Of a DNA stretch of 64,000 bases, positions 37,201 through 49,200 are shown piece after piece; the first letter of the stretch is position 1, and the number at the start of each line of letters is the position of its first letter. The stretch is from Parus major. Its lineage: Eukaryota > Chordata > Aves > Passeriformes > Paridae. The stretch is from positions 92,552,230 to 92,616,229 of the forward strand of contig NC_031768.1 in the NCBI RefSeq assembly GCF_001522545.3. The letters are read 5' to 3'. A program made the position numbers and the translations under genes. Below the pieces are notes generated by a model. That model was not told the DNA's origin. It searched no databases and saw only the letters and a program-made list of their open reading frames with translations.

Positions 37201-40200
37201 TGGAATACACTTACCTGCTTACAGTGCACTGTCTGAATGCATTATACAGCTAATGGCTCCAAAGGAGCTGTCTTTGCTGTATTGAAAACCTTCGTCTTTT
37301 CCTTGGGTGTAAAGGTTGCTTGCTTTCCTCATTTTCTTTATTATTTTTGTTTGCCCTTCTCTGCTAGGATTTTCCTTTTTATAGCTGCCAGTCCCTCAGA
37401 ATTGTTCCTATCTCAACTGAAATTCTTTCACCTGGAATCCATTATTACAGTACTTAACGATAGTAACTACACAAAGCCCATTTTGTAAAGAAACGTACCA
37501 ATAAGAGAAGTGCCAGAAGATTTTTACTCTAGTTACGAGAAGAGCACAAATCCCAGTCAAAAAAGTAACCCTTCCCCAAGTGGCAAGTTGTTTTCCATTC
37601 TTCTTTCTGTTATCACATATATTTCCCTGTTCCTGATCTGGCTGGAGAGATTATGAAAGAGTATAAAAGTGATCTGAAGGACAACAAACATTAGATTTAT
37701 TTTTTCTTCAAAAAACAGTTTTGAACGAAAGCTTGAAAAAGGCTTTATTGCCTTAGAAATACCAGGGAGCATCTTTACTGTGGGTTAGGAGTAGATATTA
37801 GGAGCAGCTGCTTGTTCCTGTCCATTGACTGTATGTCCTACACTGTGTAATGACTCCCACTGGAGTGGCTGCTGGGATCCCGATTCTTTGTACGTCCTCA
37901 GTGTACGGATGGCTGAGGATGGCTCTGTTTCTCATGGGGCTGCTCCCGAAGCCTTGCAGTTTACAGCCCTGTGTCCTGCTTCAGGAGCAGCTTGGCCACC
38001 CATGCAGCACCCACAACACATGAGCTGACCTTGCTTTTGAGAAGAAACTCTGAAAAAGGAATTTTTTTGTTTTTCCACAGAAGAATGGAGATGCAAACAG
38101 TCCATTGAAGGACTTCATACCCAGTTGTTCACTAGGCATTTGAGCTCACTGAGGAGTACTACATCCATCATGGGTGCATTCCTGTAGCTGCAGTCTTAAC
38201 CCTGAGTCCCAGGTGAAGTTTGCCACCTGACAGATTTGTAATTAGACTCACCAGTTGTTTCTGTGGTACTTGGAAGGGTTAACCTCTACACATAAAGCAA
38301 TTGTTTGTCCAAAGAGTGGCTCTTTTGAATTTAGCTTATGACAGCCTTGGCCACACATATGGAAACCATCTAAGTGTCTGCAAGCGCAGTATTAAAACAT
38401 ATAAAAGCTATCTAAATTATTAATTACCTCGTGTGAATTCCATCTCCTTGATAAATGCTAGAAGATAATTACAAGTGATCTAAATTCCTGCAGAATCATA
38501 GTGAAAATGAGGTGGAGAAGAATTAATTTCTGATATACATGACAGGGGAAAAGTTTGCTATTAGCTTTATTCCATCTTCTGTTGCAGATCAGGTTTCAGT
38601 CATTCCTGGCATGTGATATAACTATCCCATATACCCATATATCCCATATACATGTGTACAATACTGCTAGTTTACACTCAGCCATGTTTTTTTTTAAGCA
38701 AGTGAAGTCATCAGCCTCTTTCTTCATGGTAGCCCAGGAGCTGCTCAGTAACTGGATGAAGTCCCAACTGCAACTGGAGCTGAGCGATGGAGAAGAGGAA
38801 GTTGACTCTGTCCTTCAGGAAGAGCCTTCTGCAGCTCCTCCAAAGTATGAGCACTTTGATGGTGAGAGCACTGCAAAGCAGGTCCTGGTTTCCTCTCTGA
38901 GACTGTGCTGGGGAAGGAGGCTAGGCTTTATGGTTTGTCAGACTGAAAGGTAACAGTTGTTTTAAGGCTGGGCAGTGGACTCAGTAGAAACAAGATGAAA
39001 TGTGATGATTTTTGTCCCCCTGATCTCACAGCATCTTGCTGGATGGCTGCATAAATGCACCTGGTAAACATTCAATGTCTCCCTTTGTAAAAGGGATTTT
39101 TTTTTTTTTCTTTTGTGAACAGGTATTTTTGAGGCCTGTCAAGTTTATATGGCCATTTGAGATGCTCAGAGGCAAGACAGTAAAAAATGGATGAAACATT
39201 GTTACTGCTCTAGCGTTCAATGGAAGACTGATTAAGGCTGTGGGGATAAATGGAGTGCAGTCAGTGTGTCAGCATTCATCAGAAATGCATTCAGAGTGTG
39301 GGGAAGTGATCCCTTTAATTACATTAGGCTTTGTGATCTGAGACAGAAGGGTTTATTCATTTCAGACTAGCCTGAGATAATCTGAATTTCTCATTTCAGA
39401 CTTGTGCAGCTATCTGGAATGTGAAATGGAAAGTTCCTCTGTCCAGAAATACCTCCAGCATCTTTTGCAGAGTGAAGCTGTGAACTGTGGGATAGCAAAA
39501 CACCTTAGACTTGAAGAGATCAAGGAAAAAAAAAGACTTACAGATCCACGAATAATCATGGAGCTCAGACACAAGCAGGTAAGCAGGCAAGGCAGCTCAG
39601 TTAAAAGGAATAAGGTGGAGGATTATAGGATTAGAGTAAATGCTCAGTGATAGCTCCCCAGTATTCTCTCAGAGCCTGCAATAATCTCTGGCTTGGAAGC
39701 AACTACCCAAAGATACTCTTCCACAGTTCAGCTGAAACTTTACTGCATTTCCATGTGCGCATCAACCATTCAGCAGTAGTTTGCACAGTCAGCTTTCACC
39801 AGAAGTGTTCAGGTTTTCCACCTTTTTCTGAAGACTGACAGGAAGAGCTGCCACAGCAGTCAGTTCTAAGTTTGCTCCCATTAAGGAATACTGATTAAAT
39901 TTCACTCTCTCACATGGAGTGTTTTGCTGGTCAAGAGCACGGTCTCTCCAGTCAGTGCCTGCTATGGATAGGGTTTCTTGCTTAATGTGAAAGGTGGGTT
40001 ATGACCCACTCTGGCTGTGTACAGTGAACTTCAAATTCTTCAGTCCTTGGTGCTTGCTTTGACTTTTGCCAGTTTTCTCCTGCCTAGGTGAAAGAAAACC
40101 GAATGAGGCATCAGAGGGCTTTAGAGCTTCAGAGACAAGAAGAGTCCCTGAAGAAAGCAATTCTGGCTGAGGCCAGGCTCCAAGCACAAGAAGAGGACAG

Positions 40201-43200
40201 AAAGAAGGCCCTGCAGGCTAAGAAGGAGGAGGAGGAGATCCAGAGGGAAATAGTAAAGCTGAGAAAGGAAATGGCTGAGAAGAAGCACACCATGGCAAAA
40301 GATTGGAGAATGTAAGGAAAGGTGTGGGGGGTGTGGAGAGATAAAAACCACTTATAAGGTCATTTTGTCAAATATAAGAGCAGTGGTGATCCCAAACAAA
40401 ATAGCTGTTATTGACTTTGAACTCTCCCAAAACCTTTTAGTCCTCTCTTACCAGCACCAGTGGCAGAGTTTTTCACAAATGGGAAGGTGGGCTAAGAATA
40501 GTGTTATCCTTCCCTCAGGCATTTACAATATGTGCACTGAATCACAAAGTAGCAGTGTGTTTGCACCACTGTGCATTCTCTCCATCAAGTCTGTAGCTAC
40601 ATCCAGCTTTGTTAGCATCTAATGCCACATGAAAGCCAATACACAGAAACAAATAAAAGAAAAAAGTCTGTGTTGAAACTCTAGTACTTGCAATACATTT
40701 CCTACTATGAAAAAATAAAGAGCATTCTTGGTGGAGAATTCTGCAGAGACTTCATTTTTTTTTTCTGTTGAGCTTGGATTGTCACAGAGATCCCACTTTT
40801 AGGGATAGCATTTATTTACTTAGGCAGCCCTGGGATGCTAAATCTTCTTATACAAGTGCTTTAATGAAATATTTACTAAAATAATTTACTATTTTTTTCT
40901 GCCTTCTATGTTTAGGAAATGCACCAGACTGTTTAATAATCTCTGGGACCCCAAACCATTACAGAGGTAGTTTTTAAGAAGACCAACTTAAAATAATCAG
41001 TAAATGTCTAAGATGTAGAGGTGGTTCTCTTACAATTGGCCAAAAAGATCATGATATTAGATCTATGTGTTTGTTCACTTTGCAGGGAGGGGAAGAGGCA
41101 AGAAAAAACTCAGAAGCTGTCAATGCAGGAGGTGTCTGCTGTGTCACCCTCCCTGGTCCTGAAGAGAGAAGAGCAAGAAGAGGAGAAACAGAGAAAGACG
41201 CAGGAGTTGCTGCACTGGATTCACACCAATAAGCAGAGAGTGAGCATCACCTTTCTTTATCTGAGACTCTGAGCTACCTGCCCTTGGCTACCATTTGCAA
41301 ACCTGAAGTAAAAAGTCCTGGTTATGCAGATTTTTTTACTTTTTTAAAGACATCCTGATACCAGCAAAGTAGGAAAGCAGGGCCAAAAGTGTCTTGTAAG
41401 ACTAGGAGCAAGAAATCCTGAGATACCAACCCCACTAGGCCTGAGCCTCAAGTGTATTCAATGGGACATTTCACACAGAATTGTGGAAAAAGACATGGCT
41501 CTCAAGACACATGAGACCATAAGAAATAAGGAGATCTACAGAGGAGGAAGTGGAGTGAGATTGTTTTCCTCAAGGAAGGAAATAAAAGGAGAAAGTGGCA
41601 GAAAAATGGCCTGAGAAACCCTTACTGTGTGTATGGCAATTTTAAAGATTGCCTTGAAGACTCTAGTTCAGGAACAGGGAGAGGAAAGAGGAATACTGCA
41701 GCCTGGGATGAATACTGATCTGTGGCTCAGAGTTAATGCATGCCAGCACATCCACAGTAACAGGTTCCTCAAGGATCCCCTTCTACTGGGTGCAGTAGGA
41801 TATTTTGTATTACTGCAACAGCTCTTTCAAGGCAAACAAACTTTAATAATTCCAAATAGGAATCTTTGTCTCACCTTCATTATTCAGGTAGTATGGTCAG
41901 GTCTGGGTTAAATGTGCATCAAATACAACTAAAGAGTGATCTTTTAGTACTGAATAATTTTATATGAGCAGTCTCAGCAAGAGATAAAGTTCAGGTATAC
42001 CTGAGTGCAGGTATGAATGCCATCCATCACATAATGTTTTTAATTAATAGACCAGTCATCATCATTGATATCTATATATCTACATCTAAGGCTTTTTTCA
42101 GCAGAAGAATGTCTCTAAAGGACACAAATTATTCACATGAATGCTTCTCAGTGTTAGAACAGGAAAGAACCAATCTTTATTCTCTGACTCCAGTATTTAT
42201 AGATTCTCCACAATGACCAGGGATTAGATAATTAAGTTACCACCTACCCAATCACACTGGTCATGTGAAACATCCATCAAAAGACATTTCTTAGAAGGAA
42301 TGTGATAAACAACTTATGTTTATAGAACTTTCATGGGAAAGCAACTAGAACTATGAAAACATTATCAGAAGGCATTAGTTTTCAGGGTGACAGAAGAATC
42401 CTGTAGATTTTATGGTGATTCTCCTCACAGCTCAATCCATCTGCCTATCTGCTGGATTTGGGCCTGGCTGCTGTTTAGCAGTACACAACCTCTCTCCAGA
42501 CACTGTCACAGTCTAAGCTGTGAGGATAAGCCTGAAAGAAACCAAAGAACAATTCAGGACTGGCATAATGTGAGAAGACACAGCTTGGCTGAGATAAGCA
42601 ATAGTGACATTTTGATTACTTTTCTAAAGCAGAAAGAAACAGCTAATGCATTGACTTTTTGTAAGTCTCCATTTGAAGATTTCAGTGAGAGAGGAATGCA
42701 ATTAACACAAGGCACTATGACAAAAGGGAAACAGCAGAGTCCTGTAAGTTGACCCACTTGGAGGATCAAAATGAACAGTGTCTGCAGTGACAGGGCTAGA
42801 ATTATGGGGTAGATGAGATAGCAAATTGCTGCTCTGTACAATGTAAATTACTCCCAAAGGCAGCGAGTGTAATTACACAATAGGGGAAAGGTTTGGCTTC
42901 CTGCTGGAACAAGGATGAGCTGAGGCCATGTCATAAATTCACTCTAGGAAGTGTCTTGAGTTTTGTCTTAAATTTATTTTTTTAAAAAGCAGTAGTTATT
43001 CACAGATGTGCTCTTACCGGTAGCATCTTAGACATTTTCTAGTTTTGAAAATATTTTCCCTGTCTCTAGAGATTGTATTTTCCTCACTCCTTTCATTCCT
43101 TTATACTTGGTGAACTACTTGCATTTCACTCCAAAGCATAGAGCCCCTTGATATGTCTTTCTAGACCCTTTCAGCTTTTTGTAGAAGACCTGCACATGTT

Positions 43201-46200
43201 TTACATCTTTTTTAATCTTCAAGATAATTGTTGGAAATGAGGATTCTAAAAAGAATCTCAAAAAGGAAAGCAAGAATAAGCAAAGGGCAGAGAGGATCAG
43301 TATTTGTGTGACAGGCTGTATCTTGTTCATTGCTTTTCTGAAACTCTCCCATGCAGTGCTTGCAACGACACTTCTCTGCTTGGCTGAAAGTCATTCTGGA
43401 GAACAGAATTAAAATGGGAAAAGCCAGAGCCCTTGCTGACTGGAGATGCCAACTGAAGGCTCTGCGAGCTTGGAGAAACTACATTTGGGCCCAGAAAGTA
43501 GAGAAGGAGACACAGCAACTGGAAGTTCATCTCCAAGATCAAAACAGGTAGTGCCCCTTTACTGTGGAATTCCTCCTACTGCAGCCTTACTTGGGCAAAG
43601 CAGTGATCAGGGACTGTAAAAGGAGCTTGTCAGTTATCCAGCAGGAGGGAAACAGCAGCTTTCTGAGAAAATTGCTACACTGCCTGCAGTCTGCCAGAGG
43701 CATTGTGGCACAGATGAAAAGGAGGACAGATATAAACACGAGCTTTAGCACTTTCTGACAAGCCTGTGTCTCAGTCGCTATAGGTATCTTTCCTAGAAAA
43801 CTCACCCTGGCTCGCTCTGGACTCCAGAGAATATGAGTTGCCAAATTTATTCCTGATTAATATATTTGCTGTTTCAGTAGAAGTATAGCAGAGATCATTT
43901 TGGCCAGTGCCTTTCATTAGGGAGGCTGTTGGATGAATTCCCTATCATCCAGAGAGGATGCTTCCCTTCACAGGTGTCTGGCAGGCTGCAGTGGTGAGAC
44001 ACTATCACTTCCCATATGCAGCTGGCCAGAGAACAAGATACCTCTTTTGCAGCAATCCTGCATCCCAGAGATGCCACAGGAAATTACAATGTATGAACCA
44101 GTGAAACTTAATTCAGAATAGCAGGCATCCTTTCTGCCCTCCCACTCCTCCTTGGAGGAGCTCGGTCCAACTTCAGCTGGCCTTCAGAGTTAAGCAGCAA
44201 ACAGACTCAGGAAATGATGTGGCTTCGTGCCTGGGCAGAAGCCTCACTCCTGCCATAACACAAATGTTTTCTCATTTAGGAAAACCCAACTGGCTGTGGA
44301 GCACAACCAGCGACACCTCCTGCGCTGCTGTTTTCTGGCCTGGCAGCACTGGAGCCGAGCGGAGACGGAAAAACGAGAGCTGCAGATCAAGAGGGAGCAG
44401 ACAAAGAGAAAGATGGAACAGCTGCTGGAGGCTGTGTCACTGGGGAAAGGTGGGGACAGGCCACTGGAGGCTAACAAGCCTGAGACAGCAGAAGTAAACC
44501 AACATCAAGATTTACAGCAAGACAAGGTAAATCCTCCTCATGTAGTTTTGCCTGTTGGCATAGCAGTACTCTTAGAAAGTATTTACTTTATGTAGTCTGA
44601 AATAAAGAGTACATTGTTCTAGAGAAAAGCTTCTTTCCCAGGGTGACCCCCAAATACCTGCCCACAACTGTTCAGAAGTCTAAAAATCAGAGACAAATGT
44701 GAAGGACAATGGATGAGTTTTAAAAATAATCTCTAGTGCTGCCAGAGAACAACCCTTCATGTACTCTGAGTTGCAATGAGCATCCCACCCCCAGATCACT
44801 TTTACTGAGAGATTAGTTACATCTTTGATGCCAGCTTAGGCTTAAAAAGAATAACTTGACTGCATGACAAGAGATATTTTTCATGCCAATGCAGCTTTCC
44901 TACTTTTAACTATGGGGGGAAAAAAAGGTTGTCACTGACTGTTTCAGGATTATGCACATCACAGGGAGGTAAGAGAGGAGAATCAGAGGTTGATTCCTTA
45001 AACTGTCATTTTTCAGGTTGGATCCCCACTTTCCCTTCTGTCTACAAAATCTGTACCACATCAGTGCCCTAAGGTATTAGAGCTCTCACACACATATTAC
45101 AAGTCAAGCTTTCTGTTTACTTAAGTGTAAGCAAAAGTTTATTTCTTTCAGTGCTTATACTGTCCTAGTAGGCCTCTATTTTTCTTCTGCTGCACTGGTA
45201 AAATTTGTGCTCAAGGAATGGGACTGCATTTAGGGTTTGACCTAGAAAGCAGACCTTACAGCTAATGCCTCTTTAGAAAATGATCATGTGTCAGAAAGGT
45301 ACAGCCTTATTGCCCTGTGCACCTGTTTTTTGGTAACATTTATCAAAGCTGGAAAAGAGGCATAAGGAAGCACCTTTCAGGCTTCTCTTCCATCTAAAAG
45401 GGGACTGTTCAGTAGATCAGCTGTGTATCACTTGAACAACTGTTTTTAATTCTATTCTCCATCTGAGCAGGAACAACACAGTCCAAAAGGGAGTGTGCTA
45501 ATCCCCAAGAAATGAGCTGTCCTAAGATGTGCTCCCTAACAAAATAGTCAGGATGTATTCCTGCCAAAGCTCTTGCCTAATCAGGATTTCTTCCTCCTGG
45601 TGAAATGGCACTCAGCTCCTTAAGAGTTCTTTTCCACAGCCTCCATTTTGTGCATAATGGGGCCCCTCTGGCCTGCCTGGATAAAGATTGCATAGCTGAG
45701 ATTACCCTACTTCTCAGGCATCTCACTAAATTTGCATTTTAAAAAAAACTAAGCAGGAAGGGCAGAACAGTGCTTGATTTTAAGCAATGCCAAATTTTCC
45801 TCATTTCTTTTTGTTCTTCTCCTAGCCAACTGAAACTTGCCTCATACAGAAAGAGCCTGATCAGACCAGAGAGCAGTCTTGTTGGGATGTTGTTCGTACA
45901 TCGCATTTTTGCAGAAACCCCAAATTTGCCTGGGAGATTACAATTAAACATGCAGCACTGAGTGCCCAGGACCAGGCTATGTATATGAATCAAATAACCA
46001 CAGTACTCCAGCAGTTTCAGGCACCCAGTCCAAAGACATCTCCTGCTTATGGTAGTCGTTTTGAGCACCGTCACGCCTTCCAGCAACGTGTCATTGAGGA
46101 GCAGAGGCAGCAGCTTCAGAAACAGCAAGAGCTGATCCTTAAACTGCAGGAAAATCAGAAGCTGAGCAGAGATAAAGAAGAGGCAGCACAAGCTATGGCT

Positions 46201-49200
46201 ATAACCCAGACGTTTAACAATTCTGTTTCTCAAACCAGGGAGGAAAAACAATCCAGATGTAAAAATACAACCCCTCTGAGGTATGTGCCCTCAATAAAGC
46301 AGGGTCAGTTAGTCATCATGTCTCATTCCCACTCAAGTTGAGCCAGAATTTGCCAGGCACAACATTTCAGTTATGCTAGTGCTATCTGCTGTTCTTCTCA
46401 GCTGTGACTTAGCCTCAAAGCAAGTATCAGACTGGACACAGTTCTCTCCTTCTCCCTCCCTGCACTGGCTCAACATCAGGTGATCCATGCAGGATCCACT
46501 TAGAAACAGTTCTAACACTAGTGTCTCCCAAAGTAGCAGTAGGGATCTATTTAGTTATGGAAAAAGCATCATCCTCCATATTTCAGACCATGCAGGAGCC
46601 CTGGAACTCAGTTCCTTTGCAAGGATGCATAAGAAAGGTGCATCAGACACAATGCAACACAATGGAGAACAGAAACTACAAGGCCAGAGGTGGTAGGTGA
46701 GAGATGTAGTTTGACCACATTCACTGAAGAATTTCCTTACTCTTTTCTTTCATAGCCCACCTGATTGTCATGGGCCAGGAAACACAAGGGCAGCAATGCA
46801 AGGCAGGAGGCCCTCCAGCCGTCTGACCTCACCTCATCCCATACTGAAAGGTATTGTTCTAGATAGCAAACACCATTCCAGAACACTTTTCTCAACAGTT
46901 TGTATGGAAGTGTCTCTTTGCCTCAGCTTTGCTGGTTGATAATACTGTGCAAGTAAAATTCTGCACTTTCTTTCCCAGTCTGGTGAGTGCTGTGAGAGAG
47001 GGAGAGCTGTTTTCCTGTCTGAGTCAGACATCTGTAATACCTGGGACACTGCAAACCCCTCATGTCCACACTTACACTGTTGTGGCAGTTACTCTTAACC
47101 TTTGTGGTTGTCTCACCTGTGACAAGACTCAGAGAAGCTGTTCAGGGTTTTTTGCCATCAGTCTCATTCCCTTCGTTATGCATCCAAGTAACACTTAAAC
47201 TAGACAGTCATTTTCCTCCAGCTTTGACAGAGGTGTTGAGATTTCAGAGGGAATTAAGTGCCTAGCCAAGGTTTTATGAGACAACAATAGCCAGGCTGGA
47301 GAAGGAACTCCAGATCCCTGCCTTTTGTAAGATATCTCCCCTTCTCTGGCCACACTGGAACACAATAAACATGCAACATAGCCTTTTCATCAGTAAACTA
47401 GGATCAGGGTTCTGTTACATCCCTAGGTGAAGTTCTGTATCAATACAGGGTAGTGACAGTCTGCATGAAAGGTTTGTCTGGAATATAATCATTGTGATGT
47501 TTCAATACTTCTGGGATCAGCAGACCTTTTTAGCCATGGCAGCTGGGCATTAATAGTTGTCTTTCACTCCCTGTGTTCGGCTCCAATGCTATCTAGTCCA
47601 AGCAATCATGCATCCTGATTGTCCTCAACTCTGTACACCTTAGAGACAGCAAGCATATTTTTCAGAGCATCCACACACTTGTGTTTAAAGATCCCAGGAA
47701 AATTCAGTGAAGAAGTTATCACTGAATGATTTTCCCTTGGCATAGAATCCTGGGACAGCTGAGAGGAGAAAAGAATCTGAAGAAACATACTGTGGTAAAA
47801 ACACTTCAATGCCTCCCAGTTATTGATTGCTCCAGCCTTTGCTTTGTTTGGAACTACAGAGGATGCAATCACAGGTTCCCAACTCCTCTGCATATTCTGT
47901 GTGTAACACCTTTGCTGATGGCCAGCAAAATCACTCCATTTATCTTGCAATTTATCTTCCAAAAGAAGCATTAAGCACTAGTTTCTTACTAGTGGGACCA
48001 AGTACCTTTACATCACTGTGATAATGATGCTGTCATGAAAATGCTTGTAAATAAGCAGTTAGAGCTTACTGGAGACCTCAGAGCAATTGCTGCTAAATCA
48101 TGTGCCCTGAGCCTCAGCCCTCAATCAGGAAAGGCAGGGAGGGACAAACCCTCTGAACACAGCTTCTTTCATAATTAAGCCTCATGGTTGTGACTGTCAA
48201 CCACGGAGGGTGGAGAGAAAATAATTGCCATGATCTTGAGTCACCTCACAAATGTTTATAGGTTCCTTGTTCATGACACTGCTGGATGCAAGGGGAAGCA
48301 GGAAGCAAATCCCTTTGTGCTAGCATTGCCAAGGCAGTGGGGGCCTGGCACAGAGTGATGCATTCTTGTTCACCTAAACTTCTGCACCATTACACCATAG
48401 CTCCTTTCCACTAAGCTTTGTGTCCTTTGTTTCTGTAGGGATGGAGGAGAGAGCGATTCAGCGGGCAGAACAGAGGAAGAAAATAGAAGAAGCCAAACAA
48501 CGAAAAGCAGAGGAAAAACTGGTAAGGGAAGTGGAAAATGAAATAAACTATCTTTCATGTCATTCCAGTTACATGAAACGCTGATTTAACCCCAGAGTCA
48601 GGGACTGAGAAAAGGCCCTTTATCCAAAGCAGGAGTTTTATGACTTGTGAGAAAGCAAATGTCCAACACACATCAAAAGAAGTAGTTAGCACTGCTTTTG
48701 CAGCACCAGCCCTGCTGTATCGTAGGCAGACACTTAATTTTGAAGTTCTAGAAGCAACCTCCCTTACCACCCCATAACACTTTTTTCAGACATACCCCAT
48801 GACTGTAGCTTGTCTTTGCTGAGAATGGTAAGGGTGGAAATGCACACAGAGATCCACTTGGTGGGACTTGGCAGTGGTGGGGTTCCCCTCCCTGGCTTTC
48901 CTTCTCTGGTCACATGCAGCTTGAGGAAATGAAGTCTCACCTAGTAAAAATCTGCATCTTTTGAGCAAATCTCTGCTGAAGAAGGAAGATACTGACAATG
49001 TTTGTATAGTTAATACACAAATTCTGTGACACACATCCAACAGAGAAGCCTTCTCTGTTGTCAGGGTATTAAACTGTTATTGAAAACATTGCTAGTAAAT
49101 TGCATTAGGATTTGAAAGTGGGATCTTCAATGTTCGGGTACCTGTAATGCTGCTTTGCATGTGGAAATGAAATTTGAGAGCAGAGCCTAGAGATTCAGAA

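Larger units (their letters stand above)
34264..38698 (+). other. CCDC191 intron 1, with CR1 pieces
   Basis: This 4.4 kb intron holds the CpG island edge, the AGGATC repeat and the CR1 complex at 34640-35568. The rest (35570-38698) shows no feature I can support as coding, although two strong acceptors (ends 37718 and 38080) could belong to missed 5' exons. Confidence 0.6.

Noticed and set aside
37719..37788. A possible CCDC191 exon with ERKLEKG after an AACAG acceptor
   Set aside because: The only donor is weak and the similarity to the human N-terminal segment is limited to a few residues.
38081..38212. A possible CCDC191 exon after a strong TTTCCACAG acceptor with a CAG/GTGAAG donor
   Set aside because: All three frames contain stops before the donor. 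It could only be a non-coding 5' exon.
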